The notes beneath the pieces were generated by a model. That model made no database searches. It saw nothing but the letters and a program-made list of their open reading frames with translations, and was not told where the DNA came from. The translations under genes were made by a program, and so were the position numbers. Below are positions 41,801 through 50,095 of a stretch of 64,000 bases of DNA, one piece after another (within the stretch, counting starts at the first letter, position 1; each line of letters begins with the position of its first letter). The DNA comes from Haploplasma axanthum. GTDB taxonomy: Bacteria; Bacillota_I; Bacilli_A; Acholeplasmatales; Acholeplasmataceae. The DNA lies in assembly GCF_900660745.1 (NCBI RefSeq), contig NZ_LR215048.1:992001-1056000 (forward strand), in the 5' to 3' direction.

Positions 41801-43446
41801 TGATTCAAATATTAAAAGTTAGAGATTTTGCTTTAATTGAAGATATTGAAATTAACTTTGAAGAAGGTTTAACAGTCCTAACTGGTGAAACAGGTGCTGG
41901 TAAATCAATAATACTTGAATCATTACATCTTTTATTTGCTAAAAGATCTGATCAAGAAATGATTAGACATGGTAAAGAAAAGGCAATTGTTTCAGGTTTT
42001 TTTAAATTAAAAAAAGATCTTCAAGAACAATTCGAACTTCCTGAAATAATTGAAATAACGAGAGAAATTGATTCTAAGGGACGTCATAAAATAACATTAA
42101 ACGGTAATACGGTTACTTTGCAGTTTCTAAAAACTTTAACTGAAAAAATTGGTAGTATTCATAGTCAAAATGATACGCTTGTTTTATTAGATCCAAATGA
42201 GTATTTAAGTTTTATTGATTTAACAAATATTGATTTGATTAATAAAGGGTTACATAAGTATTTAGTTTTAAGAAGTAATTATTTGGATGCTAAAAAACAT
42301 TTAGAAAATCTAAAACAAAAGAAAAATGCTGATATTGAGCAAAAAGAATTTTTAGAATATCAGTTAAAAGAATTAAAAACGTTTAAATTAGAAAAAAATG
42401 AAAAAGAAGAATTAGAATTAAAAGTTGAGAAATTAAAACACTTTGATAAAATTTTAGTTAGCTTAAAAGAGGCTGATTATCTACTACATGAAGAAATTAA
42501 AGTTGATGAAATATATAAAGCTGCTAAACTAATTGAAAAAATTTCTGATTTTGATAATGACTATTTAACATCAAGTGAAAAACTTTTAAATGTTTATTAT
42601 GAAATTGATGAAGTTAAATCAACAATTAATGATAAACTTGGTGAACTTGATTTTAATGAAAATGAGTTTAATTTTATGCAAGAAAGATTATATGAACTTC
42701 AAAAATTAGAAGATAAATATAAAAAAACAATTGAAGAACTAATAATATACCAAGATGAAATATCTGAAAAGATTTCATTAATTGATAATTATGATGATTA
42801 TATTGAAAAATATCAAATAAAAGTTGATAAGTTATTTAGTGATGCATATGATGAAGCTAAAAAATTAAGTGACTTAAGAAAAAAATTAGCACTTAATCTT
42901 GAAAAAGAATTAATTAAAGAGTTAAAAGATTTGGATCTTGATAAATCAGAGTTTAAAGTTGAATTTAAAACACATGAAAAAGAAGATAAAATTTTACTTG
43001 AAAACGGAATAGATAATATTGAGTTTTTAATTTCACTAAATGAAGGTGAACCGATAAAACCATTATCTAGAGTTGCAAGTGGCGGTGAACGAGCTAGATT
43101 TATGTTTGCATTAAAAACAATTTATGCTAAACAAAATAATCTTAGTCTGTTAGTTCTTGATGAGATTGATATTGGAATTAGTGGTAAAACAGCTGCGAAA
43201 GTTGCTACTAAAATGTCATCACTAAGTAATGATATTGAATTGATTGTTATTACACACTTGCCACAAGTTGCCGCTAGAGCTAATACTCATTATGGTATTT
43301 CAAAAGAACTAGTTAATAAACGAATGGTAACAAGTATTAAAAAGCTTAATTACGAAGAACGTGTTGAAATGATTGCTTTAATGCTTTCAGATGAATCGTT
43401 AAGTCATTTTGCTGTTGAACAAGCAAAGATGTTATTAAAAAAATAA
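41800..43446 (+). CDS. recN: DNA repair ATPase RecN
   Basis: 548 residues, starting on the last base of xseB. SMC-like architecture: Walker A LTGETGAGKSII (about residues 27-38), the HSQNDTLVLLDP block, long coiled coils (~150-360) and the C-terminal half with PLSRVASGGERARFMFALKT (signature) and LLVLDEIDIGISGKTAAKVA (Walker B). It acts at double-strand breaks with the AddAB/RecA pathway. Some neighbours usual in Bacillota (tlyA, argR) are missing from the cluster. Confidence 0.95.
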   Translation: MIQILKVRDFALIEDIEINFEEGLTVLTGETGAGKSIILESLHLLFAKRSDQEMIRHGKEKAIVSGFFKLKKDLQEQFELPEIIEITREIDSKGRHKITLNGNTVTLQFLKTLTEKIGSIHSQNDTLVLLDPNEYLSFIDLTNIDLINKGLHKYLVLRSNYLDAKKHLENLKQKKNADIEQKEFLEYQLKELKTFKLEKNEKEELELKVEKLKHFDKILVSLKEADYLLHEEIKVDEIYKAAKLIEKISDFDNDYLTSSEKLLNVYYEIDEVKSTINDKLGELDFNENEFNFMQERLYELQKLEDKYKKTIEELIIYQDEISEKISLIDNYDDYIEKYQIKVDKLFSDAYDEAKKLSDLRKKLALNLEKELIKELKDLDLDKSEFKVEFKTHEKEDKILLENGIDNIEFLISLNEGEPIKPLSRVASGGERARFMFALKTIYAKQNNLSLLVLDEIDIGISGKTAAKVATKMSSLSNDIELIVITHLPQVAARANTHYGISKELVNKRMVTSIKKLNYEERVEMIALMLSDESLSHFAVEQAKMLLKK

Positions 43447-43467
43447 AAAGGCTATTAGCCTTTTTCA
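43446..43467. terminator. Intrinsic terminator, likely bidirectional
   Basis: AAAAAGGCT-ATT-AGCCTTTTT between recN and the convergent small gene. Confidence 0.85.
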
Positions 43468-43474
43468 CTTTACT

Positions 43475-43657
43475 TTAATTACCTATTATTGCTTGTACAA
43501 TTACCCATACAGCACTTATAATTACTATTCCAATCATACCGAATAATAAAATCCAAATAGTAATTTTCCCCCATTTAGTTTCAACAGGGTTTTTATATTC
43601 TTTTTTATCTAAATCAGTTTTCTTACTTTTGTTATCTTTTACAGATTTTGTAGACAT
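43475..43657 (-). CDS. Small single-pass membrane protein
   Basis: 60 residues. The start at 43657 follows GAGGTGATTTTA, better than the upstream ATG at 43699. The N-terminal half is charged and Lys-rich (STKSVKDNKSKKTDLDKKEY). The C-terminal half is one membrane helix, IWILLFGMIGIVIISAVWVI, so it is a tail-anchored or reverse-oriented small protein. No family recognised. Proteins of this shape are common beside housekeeping genes in related genomes but have no assigned function. Confidence 0.65.
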   Translation of the reverse strand: MSTKSVKDNKSKKTDLDKKEYKNPVETKWGKITIWILLFGMIGIVIISAVWVIVQAIIGN

Positions 43658-43727
43658 TAAAATCACCTCAAGTATTATATTCATAAGGTATTTTAACATA
43701 AAACAACAATAAATTAAAGGAGATTAT

Positions 43728-44834
43728 ATGAAAAAGGAAGTTAAAATTATATTCCACATCGATTTGAATGCTTTTTTTGCAACTGTATCAATGATTAATG
43801 AACCTTATTTAAAAAATAAGGTGTTTGTTGTTGGTGGATCTGCAATGTCTTCAAAAGGTGTAATTTCAACTGCTTCATATAAAGCTAGAAAACTAGGAAT
43901 TAGATCTGCAATGCCAATAAGTGATGCAATGAGAATTTATCCTAAACTCCTTGTTGTTCCAGTAAATTTTCCTGAATATATAAAATATTCAAATATTTTT
44001 TTTGAAGTTCTAACAACATATAGTGATAAGGTTCTTAAAGGTTCAATTGATGAAGCTTATCTTGATATGACAGAAGCATCAAAGACAAAACATCCTTTAG
44101 AACTTGCAAAAGAAATTCAAACAAAACTAAATAAAGAGTATAATCTTCCATGTTCAATTGGAATAGCTCCAACGCTTTTTCTTGCTAAAACAGCATCGGA
44201 TATGAAAAAGCCATTAGGGATTACGGTTGTGAGAAGAAAAGATATTGTTAAAAAGATTTTTCCGTTACCAATTAAAGAACTATTTGGTATGGGAAAAAAA
44301 ACATATCCAGTGATTGAGAAAAAAGGTATTTTAACGATTGGTGATTTCACTAAAAAAGAGAATAAAGAAAAAATTCTTGAAGTAATAACTAAAGAATCTT
44401 ATGATAGTTTCATTAATCATATTTTAGGTTACAGTACAGATATAATAGATCCTGATAAATATAATATTCCTAAATCAATTAGTAATGAAACAACCTTTAA
44501 TTATTATCTTGATAATCAAGATGTTCTTTTGCAAGAGTTGAAAAATTTATTTGATACCGTATATAGAAGATTAACAAAATATAAACTATTAGCAAAAACA
44601 GTAACAATTAAAATAAGAAATAGTAACTTTGAGACAATTACGCGTAGCAAGTCATTAACAGATTATACAAATGAATATGAATCATTTGAAACAATTATGG
44701 AAGAGTTATTCTTTGACAATTATCATGGTGATGCGATACGACTAATTGGAGTTGGATTAGGAACAATAATAACTAAATATGATTATAGGGAAGATTATAA
44801 TCTTTTTACATATCAAAAGCTATTAGAAGAATAA
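43728..44834 (+). CDS. dinB: DNA polymerase IV (Y-family)
   Basis: 368 residues, ATG 43728 after AAAGGAGATTAT. Y-family motifs: FHIDLNAFFATVSMINEPYL (catalytic Asp), GVISTASYKARKLGIRSAMP, GSIDEAYLDMT (second Asp/Glu pair), CSIGIAPTLFLAKTASDMKK and LFGMGKKTYPVIEKKGILTI. The little-finger region follows (KTVTIKIRNSNFETITRSKS). It performs error-prone translesion synthesis. A canonical C-terminal beta-clamp motif is not obvious to me. It sits between recN and a DEAD-box helicase in a repair and nucleic-acid gene zone. Confidence 0.95.
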   Translation: MKKEVKIIFHIDLNAFFATVSMINEPYLKNKVFVVGGSAMSSKGVISTASYKARKLGIRSAMPISDAMRIYPKLLVVPVNFPEYIKYSNIFFEVLTTYSDKVLKGSIDEAYLDMTEASKTKHPLELAKEIQTKLNKEYNLPCSIGIAPTLFLAKTASDMKKPLGITVVRRKDIVKKIFPLPIKELFGMGKKTYPVIEKKGILTIGDFTKKENKEKILEVITKESYDSFINHILGYSTDIIDPDKYNIPKSISNETTFNYYLDNQDVLLQELKNLFDTVYRRLTKYKLLAKTVTIKIRNSNFETITRSKSLTDYTNEYESFETIMEELFFDNYHGDAIRLIGVGLGTIITKYDYREDYNLFTYQKLLEE

Positions 44835-44862
44835 TCATGTTATAATATTTATGGTGATATAT

Positions 44863-46101
44863 ATGAAATATATAAATGAAATAGAAAAAATGGGGTTTGC
44901 TAAACTAACTCCAATTCAAACAGAAATAATTAATAATTTTAATAACAAAAGAAACTTAGTTGGAGTAGCACCAACTGGTACAGGTAAAACTCATGCTTAT
45001 CTAATACCTTTGATAGGTAACATTGATGTTACAAAAGATGAAGTTCAAGCAATCATAATTGTTCCTACAAATGAACTTGTTAATCAAGTTAAACGTATGG
45101 TTGAGCCGTTAAGTGAAAACATTAAAATAAAATCATATGATTCAAAAATTGATAAAGGAAGAGAAATTGCATGGTTAGATAAATATCAGCCACAGTTAGT
45201 CATTTCAACTCCTGAACGTTTAATTGATTTAAGTAATAATGGACTTAAGATTAATACTTCAAAATACTTTGTTTTAGATGAAGCTGACATGATGTTTGAT
45301 GAATCATTTTTGAAACAAATTGATTTAATAATTGGCAGAGTATCAACTGCTAAATTTTTGTTATTTTCAGCGACAATTACTGAAAATATGCATATGTTCA
45401 TAAAAAAATATTTTGGTGTATATGATTTAATTGACACATCAAAAGATCATAAACTTAAAATTGAACATCGACTGGTCAAAGCAAGCCTTGATAACCGAAT
45501 TGATACATTAAATGATTTGCTTAGAGTTCTAAATCCGTATTTAGCAATAATTTTTGTTAGTAAAAAAGAAGATCAAACAAAAATCTTTGATTTGTTATTA
45601 GATAAAGGACTTAGTGTTACACAATTATCTTCAAGTCTTAATCAGCATCAAAGAAAAAGAGTAATAAATGATATTATTGATTTAAAATATCAATACGTTG
45701 TTGCTAGTGATCTTGCAGCACGCGGATTAGATTTTGATGTTAGTCATGTTATAAACTATGACTTACCTTATAAACTGGAATTCTTTAAACACCGTAGTGG
45801 TAGAACAGGAAGAATGGAAAAAGAGGGAATTGTTATAACTATTGTTGATAATAATGATCGAAATAAAGTTAAAAGACTTGAAGAAATGGGATTTAAATTT
45901 AATGAATATCGTATAAGTAGTAGTGAAATGATTATTCTTAGTAAAGAACCTAAAAATAAAATTACTAATGATGAATTAAATGCTATGAAAAGAATTCCAA
46001 AACCTAAGAAAGTTAAACCAAACTATCGTAAAAAGAATGGCGATATAGTCAAAAGTGCAAAAAGAGAAGTTAGGAGAAAAAATTATGCTAAAAATAGGTA
46101 G
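44863..46101 (+). CDS. DEAD-box RNA helicase
   Basis: 412 residues from ATG 44863 (GGTGAT 5 bp upstream). Q motif GFAKLTPIQTEII, Walker A APTGTGKTHAYLIP, motif Ia VPTNELVNQV, motif Ib TPERL, DEAD (VLDEADMMFD), SAT (LFSATITENM) and helicase motifs IV-VI (IIFVSKKEDQ, ASDLAARGLDFDVSHVINYD, HRSGRTGRM). The basic tail (KPNYRKKNGDIVKSAKREVR) binds RNA. The compact CshB/RhlB-like layout suggests RNA turnover or ribosome assembly. It overlaps nfo by 17 bp. Confidence 0.93.
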   Translation: MKYINEIEKMGFAKLTPIQTEIINNFNNKRNLVGVAPTGTGKTHAYLIPLIGNIDVTKDEVQAIIIVPTNELVNQVKRMVEPLSENIKIKSYDSKIDKGREIAWLDKYQPQLVISTPERLIDLSNNGLKINTSKYFVLDEADMMFDESFLKQIDLIIGRVSTAKFLLFSATITENMHMFIKKYFGVYDLIDTSKDHKLKIEHRLVKASLDNRIDTLNDLLRVLNPYLAIIFVSKKEDQTKIFDLLLDKGLSVTQLSSSLNQHQRKRVINDIIDLKYQYVVASDLAARGLDFDVSHVINYDLPYKLEFFKHRSGRTGRMEKEGIVITIVDNNDRNKVKRLEEMGFKFNEYRISSSEMIILSKEPKNKITNDELNAMKRIPKPKKVKPNYRKKNGDIVKSAKREVRRKNYAKNR

Positions 46102-46972
46102 TCATGTTTCAATGAAAGGAACTGAAATGTATGAAGGATCAGTGAATGAAGCATTATCATTTAATGAAACTGCATTTATGGTATATACCGGTGCTCCACA
46201 AAATACAATAAGAAAAAAATTAGAAGATTTAAAAATTGATGAAGCAGTAAGCTTAATGAATGAAAGTAATTTGTCATTTGACAATGTTGTTGTTCATGCT
46301 CCATATATTATTAACTTAGCAAATCCAGATAGCGAAAAACGTGATTTTGCTGTTGAATTCTTAACAAAAGAAGTTGAAAGAACTAGTGCAATGCATGTTA
46401 GTCAAATTGTCCTACATCCTGGTAGTGCTGTTGGTGGAGATAGAAGACAAGCAATTGTTTGGATTGCTGAAGGTGTTAATAGAGTAATTAATAACACAAA
46501 AGAATTAAAGGTTAGAATTGCTCTTGAAACAATGGCAGGTAAAGGTAATGAAGTTGGTAAAACATTTGACGAATTAAAAGAAATAATCAATTTGATTGAA
46601 AATAAAGAACGCGTATCTGTTTGTTTTGATACATGCCATGTTCATGATGCTGGTTACGATGTTAAAAATAATTTCGAAGAAGTTATTAAAGAATTTGATG
46701 ATAAAGTTGGAATAAACAAGATTAGTGTTGTCCATGTAAATGATAGTAAGAATCCAATAGGTGCTGCTAAAGATAGACATGAGAATATTGGTTTTGGATA
46801 TATCGGATTTGAAGCGTTAATTAAAATTATTTATCATGAAAAATTTACTAGTATTCCAAAAATTCTTGAAACTCCATATGTTGATGGATTTCCACCATAC
46901 AAATATGAAATTGAAATGATAAGAGAAAAAAAGTTTAATGAAAACTTAAAGGAATTAATCGTAAAGGGTTAA
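46085..46972 (+). CDS. nfo: Endonuclease IV
   Basis: 295 residues from ATG 46085 (AGGAGAAAAAATT upstream). The metal-binding TIM-barrel signature is complete: IGSHVSM, VVHAPYIINLANPD, QIVLHPGSAVGG, VRIALETMAGKGNEVG, RVSVCFDTCHVHDAGYD, VVHVNDSKNPIGAAKDRHEN, then LETP near the end. It cleaves 5' to abasic sites in base excision repair. It overlaps the helicase gene and is followed by a short membrane protein gene, so it may be translationally coupled. Confidence 0.96.
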   Translation: MLKIGSHVSMKGTEMYEGSVNEALSFNETAFMVYTGAPQNTIRKKLEDLKIDEAVSLMNESNLSFDNVVVHAPYIINLANPDSEKRDFAVEFLTKEVERTSAMHVSQIVLHPGSAVGGDRRQAIVWIAEGVNRVINNTKELKVRIALETMAGKGNEVGKTFDELKEIINLIENKERVSVCFDTCHVHDAGYDVKNNFEEVIKEFDDKVGINKISVVHVNDSKNPIGAAKDRHENIGFGYIGFEALIKIIYHEKFTSIPKILETPYVDGFPPYKYEIEMIREKKFNENLKELIVKG

Positions 46973-46973
46973 A

Positions 46974-47480
46974 ATGATTAATAAAACTAGAATAACAAAA
47001 GATTTTTTTAAATCATTTAATAAAAGAAATATAAATAAAATTAAAGTTTATGTAATTATAATGTTTGTAGCAATGACAATTTTAAGTATAAGCTTATATA
47101 GTGATAATAAACTATTAGCAATTATTATCTTTAGCGTAGCAATTATAATTAGTATTTTCTTTATGTTTTTTTATGAAAAAATTTTATTAAATCAAATTGT
47201 CAAAAACAACGATTTAATAAAAAATAATGCATTTTACGAATATGAGTTCTTAAAAGATAACTTTACAATCAAACTAGTCGAAAATAATACCAATATTGGA
47301 TCAATAACTATTGATTATGAAGAAGTTTATAAGATTTCTGAATCCAATAATTATTTATACATTTTTGTATCAAAAGCAGTTTTTTATGCATTAAATATGG
47401 ATGAAATGGTAAACGGACAATCGAGTGATCTAAAGAAATTATTAAACAAAAAAGTAAAAAAATACAAGATTAGAAATTAG
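46974..47480 (+). CDS. YcxB-like membrane protein
   Basis: 168 residues, one base after the nfo stop. Two membrane helices (VYVIIMFVAMTILSISLYS, LLAIIIFSVAIIISIFFMFF) are followed by a C-terminal domain that fits the YcxB-like pattern (FLKDNFTIKLVENN, IGSITIDYEEVYKISESNNY, LYIFVSKAVFYALN). Its role is unknown. Close spacing with nfo and with the M48 protease gene downstream suggests one transcript and possibly a membrane-protease-associated function. Confidence 0.65.
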   Translation: MINKTRITKDFFKSFNKRNINKIKVYVIIMFVAMTILSISLYSDNKLLAIIIFSVAIIISIFFMFFYEKILLNQIVKNNDLIKNNAFYEYEFLKDNFTIKLVENNTNIGSITIDYEEVYKISESNNYLYIFVSKAVFYALNMDEMVNGQSSDLKKLLNKKVKKYKIRN

Positions 47481-47487
47481 GTATAAA

Positions 47488-49473
47488 ATGTCAAAAATAA
47501 CTAAAACAATTTTTTCAATGATAATATCAGTAGTTGTAATTGTATTGTTAGGATATTTAATAAGAAATATCAAGTATAACTACTTAGAAACAACACAGAT
47601 TACTTCGGGATTAATAACATTATGTTTTATCGTAGTTGGATGTATAAGTTATCCAATAACAAAAGCTAAATATACTCAAAAAAAACTAAATAAAATTTTT
47701 GAAAAAGCTAAAGAAAAAAATGAAAAATTAAAAAACAACCGAGAAAAAACACAAAGAAAAACAACAAGACTATATTTCTTTACACTAGGTTATTACGTAC
47801 TAGTAACTTTAACTTTGATTGTTTTTGGTGCTTCGTCAGTTGCAATTCTGGCAATAAGCGAATCCAATATACTTGATTACCTTGTTTATGTAATTTTAGG
47901 GATTTTCATGTTATCATCAATTATTTCGCAATTATTCACTACCGAAAAAGTTGATTTACTAGCTTTATATTTAGATAAAGAAAAGTATATAGTTTTATAT
48001 GATATGCTAGAAACTATAAAAGAAGAACTAAATATAAATGAAGAAGTATATTTATATAGTGATGCATCACTTGGTGCTAGAATAATTACATATGGAGATA
48101 AACATCATATTGTATTAGGAGTTTTAATGCTTGAATTACTAGATCAACAAGAATTAAAATCAGTTTTATGTCATGAATTAGCACACATTCTTAATAAGGA
48201 TAATAAAAAAAATTATAAAAGAAACAAATTTATTAAGACGATTTATATGGATGAAGGTGATTTTCGTTTATCTGCGTTTAGTTTTATGTTTTTTAATGGA
48301 CTTCTTAATGCTTTATTAGTAAATTTTAGAGTTAACAAGATGATTCAAAGTAAGCAAGTTGAGATTTATGCAGATGGAATAGTTAAAAATAATGATTTAG
48401 CCAATGAATTTATAACTTCAACTATTAAATTAAAATATTTATCACTTTATATGAATGAACTTGGACATAAATTCTATTTACCAATTGAAGAAACTCCAAA
48501 TCCAACATATTTTAAAGATGTTATAGAAGGACTAATAAACGACTTTCCAAAAAGAAAAGAGATTTATGAGTTTATAATTGAAAACGAAATCGAATCAAGA
48601 ATTCCAAGTCATCCAATAACTTCATCAAGAATGAAATTCTTTGGTGTAAATACTCCTAAAATTGATTTTGATGATCGTTATTATGATAACGAAGTATTTA
48701 TGATAATTAATCAAATGAATCAAATAGATGAAAATGAATTAGATAATTATCAAGAATATCGTGAAAATACATATTTAAGTCGTATAGAAACAATCAAAAA
48801 ATATGAAGATAATCCGATTGATGATTTACAAGAACAACTTGAATACGGATTTGCTTTATTTCATGTCATGGAAATCGAAAAAGCTTTTTACTTTTTTAAT
48901 AAGCTTATTGAAAAGTATCCTACTAGTTCACATGCGCACAATGCAATCGGAATGATTTATTTAAACTATTATTATAATCCAAAAGGTATTGAGCATATTT
49001 ATAAATCTGCAGAACTTAATCGTAACTATGTTGATTCATTAGATGTAATTGGCGAGTTTTGTTTAAATATGGGATTAAAAGAAGAATTAGAAAAATTTAG
49101 AAATATACTTACAGATAAAATAATTTCTAATATTGCTGAATACGACAATATTGGCGACATTAATCCATCAACAAGACTATTTCCTGCAACACTTGAAAAA
49201 GAAAAATTGAATGAAATTATTGATTATATTAAGAATCAAGATTTCGCAACTGAAGTTTTCATTGTTAGAAAAAATATTACAGATGACTTTTATGCACACT
49301 TAGTATGTATAGTGGCTAATGAAGCTAATGGGTTTGATTTTAATACTGCAATGAACAATATTTTTAATCATTTAGATATAAGAGAAGAGCAGTTTGCTTT
49401 AATCCATGTTAATAATCAAATATTATACAAGAAACTAAAGAAAGTAAGTAATCCATATATATTAAATAAGTAA
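47488..49473 (+). CDS. M48-family membrane metalloprotease with TPR-like tail
   Basis: 661 residues. Two N-terminal helices, a Lys-rich linker and a second helix pair precede the M48 catalytic region. Zinc motif: LCHELAHILNKDN (His-Glu-x-x-His, about residues 228-232). A downstream Glu in VEIYADGIVKNND serves as the third ligand. The C-terminal ~200 residues contain TPR-like helices (YGFALFHVMEIEKAFYFFNK, HAHNAIGMIYLNYYYNPKGI). It resembles HtpX/BepA-type membrane proteases used in envelope protein quality control. The tail may bind substrates. Confidence 0.82.
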   Translation: MSKITKTIFSMIISVVVIVLLGYLIRNIKYNYLETTQITSGLITLCFIVVGCISYPITKAKYTQKKLNKIFEKAKEKNEKLKNNREKTQRKTTRLYFFTLGYYVLVTLTLIVFGASSVAILAISESNILDYLVYVILGIFMLSSIISQLFTTEKVDLLALYLDKEKYIVLYDMLETIKEELNINEEVYLYSDASLGARIITYGDKHHIVLGVLMLELLDQQELKSVLCHELAHILNKDNKKNYKRNKFIKTIYMDEGDFRLSAFSFMFFNGLLNALLVNFRVNKMIQSKQVEIYADGIVKNNDLANEFITSTIKLKYLSLYMNELGHKFYLPIEETPNPTYFKDVIEGLINDFPKRKEIYEFIIENEIESRIPSHPITSSRMKFFGVNTPKIDFDDRYYDNEVFMIINQMNQIDENELDNYQEYRENTYLSRIETIKKYEDNPIDDLQEQLEYGFALFHVMEIEKAFYFFNKLIEKYPTSSHAHNAIGMIYLNYYYNPKGIEHIYKSAELNRNYVDSLDVIGEFCLNMGLKEELEKFRNILTDKIISNIAEYDNIGDINPSTRLFPATLEKEKLNEIIDYIKNQDFATEVFIVRKNITDDFYAHLVCIVANEANGFDFNTAMNNIFNHLDIREEQFALIHVNNQILYKKLKKVSNPYILNK

Positions 49474-49490
49474 AAAAGAGGGTGTAATTT

Positions 49491-49973
49491 TTGCAAAAGA
49501 AAAGTATTTTCGAGAAAATAATGTTGCTAATATTATTTTTACTAGCAAGTCCTTTTATTATTGCAATTTTCACAGTTTTTTTTGTGGTCTATCTAATAGT
49601 TTGTCCAGTTGAAATATTAATATATAAAAGATCAAATTATTACAAGGATTTACAAGAAAAATATTATCTTTTTATTACAAGAAACAATAATTATTTGTTA
49701 TATAATAAGCTTAGAAAAGAAGCAATTCCTACAAAGATTACAATCAATAATGAGACCTATGAATCATATAAATCAAAAGATATGTTTTTGATCTTTGTTG
49801 AATATAAAGTTGAGTTTAGTATTAACAATTTATTAGTTAATAGTAATAATAATAATTCTATATTAAGATTTGATAATTTAAATTATGTATATGTAATAAA
49901 AAGAAATATGTTTGTTAAAAACGATGATTATAAAATAGCAAAAACAATTAAAAATATTATAATTTATGAATAG
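49491..49973 (+). CDS. Hypothetical membrane protein
   Basis: 160 residues, TTG start 49491 after GAGGGTG. One or two N-terminal membrane helices (IMLLILFLLASPFIIAIFTV, FFVVYLIVCPVEILIY) are followed by a cytosolic domain without known motifs. It closes the nfo-M48 unit and a terminator follows. No function can be assigned; the position suggests it works with the M48 protease or its substrates. Confidence 0.5.
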   Translation: MQKKSIFEKIMLLILFLLASPFIIAIFTVFFVVYLIVCPVEILIYKRSNYYKDLQEKYYLFITRNNNYLLYNKLRKEAIPTKITINNETYESYKSKDMFLIFVEYKVEFSINNLLVNSNNNNSILRFDNLNYVYVIKRNMFVKNDDYKIAKTIKNIIIYE

Positions 49974-50001
49974 GATAAACTCCTATTCTTTTCTTTTTTA
50001 G
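49968..50001 (+). terminator. Intrinsic terminator
   Basis: GAATAGG-ATAAACT-CCTATTC followed by a T-rich run, overlapping the preceding stop codon. Confidence 0.7.
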
Positions 50002-50043
50002 TCATAAAATACTATTTTAGTGGAATTTTTAAAGAAATAGTAT

Positions 50044-50074
50044 TATCATATATAGCGCTGTAGTATGATATAAT
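50044..50074 (+). promoter_or_regulatory. Promoter region of the EAL genes with an inverted repeat
   Basis: TATCATA-N13-TATGATA (50044-50070), followed by TATAAT (50069-50074). The inverted repeat overlaps the -10 and lies 26 bp upstream of the GTG start at 50096, so it may be an operator for an unidentified regulator. Confidence 0.4.
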
Positions 50075-50095
50075 AACAAAAAAGAGGTGTTAAAA

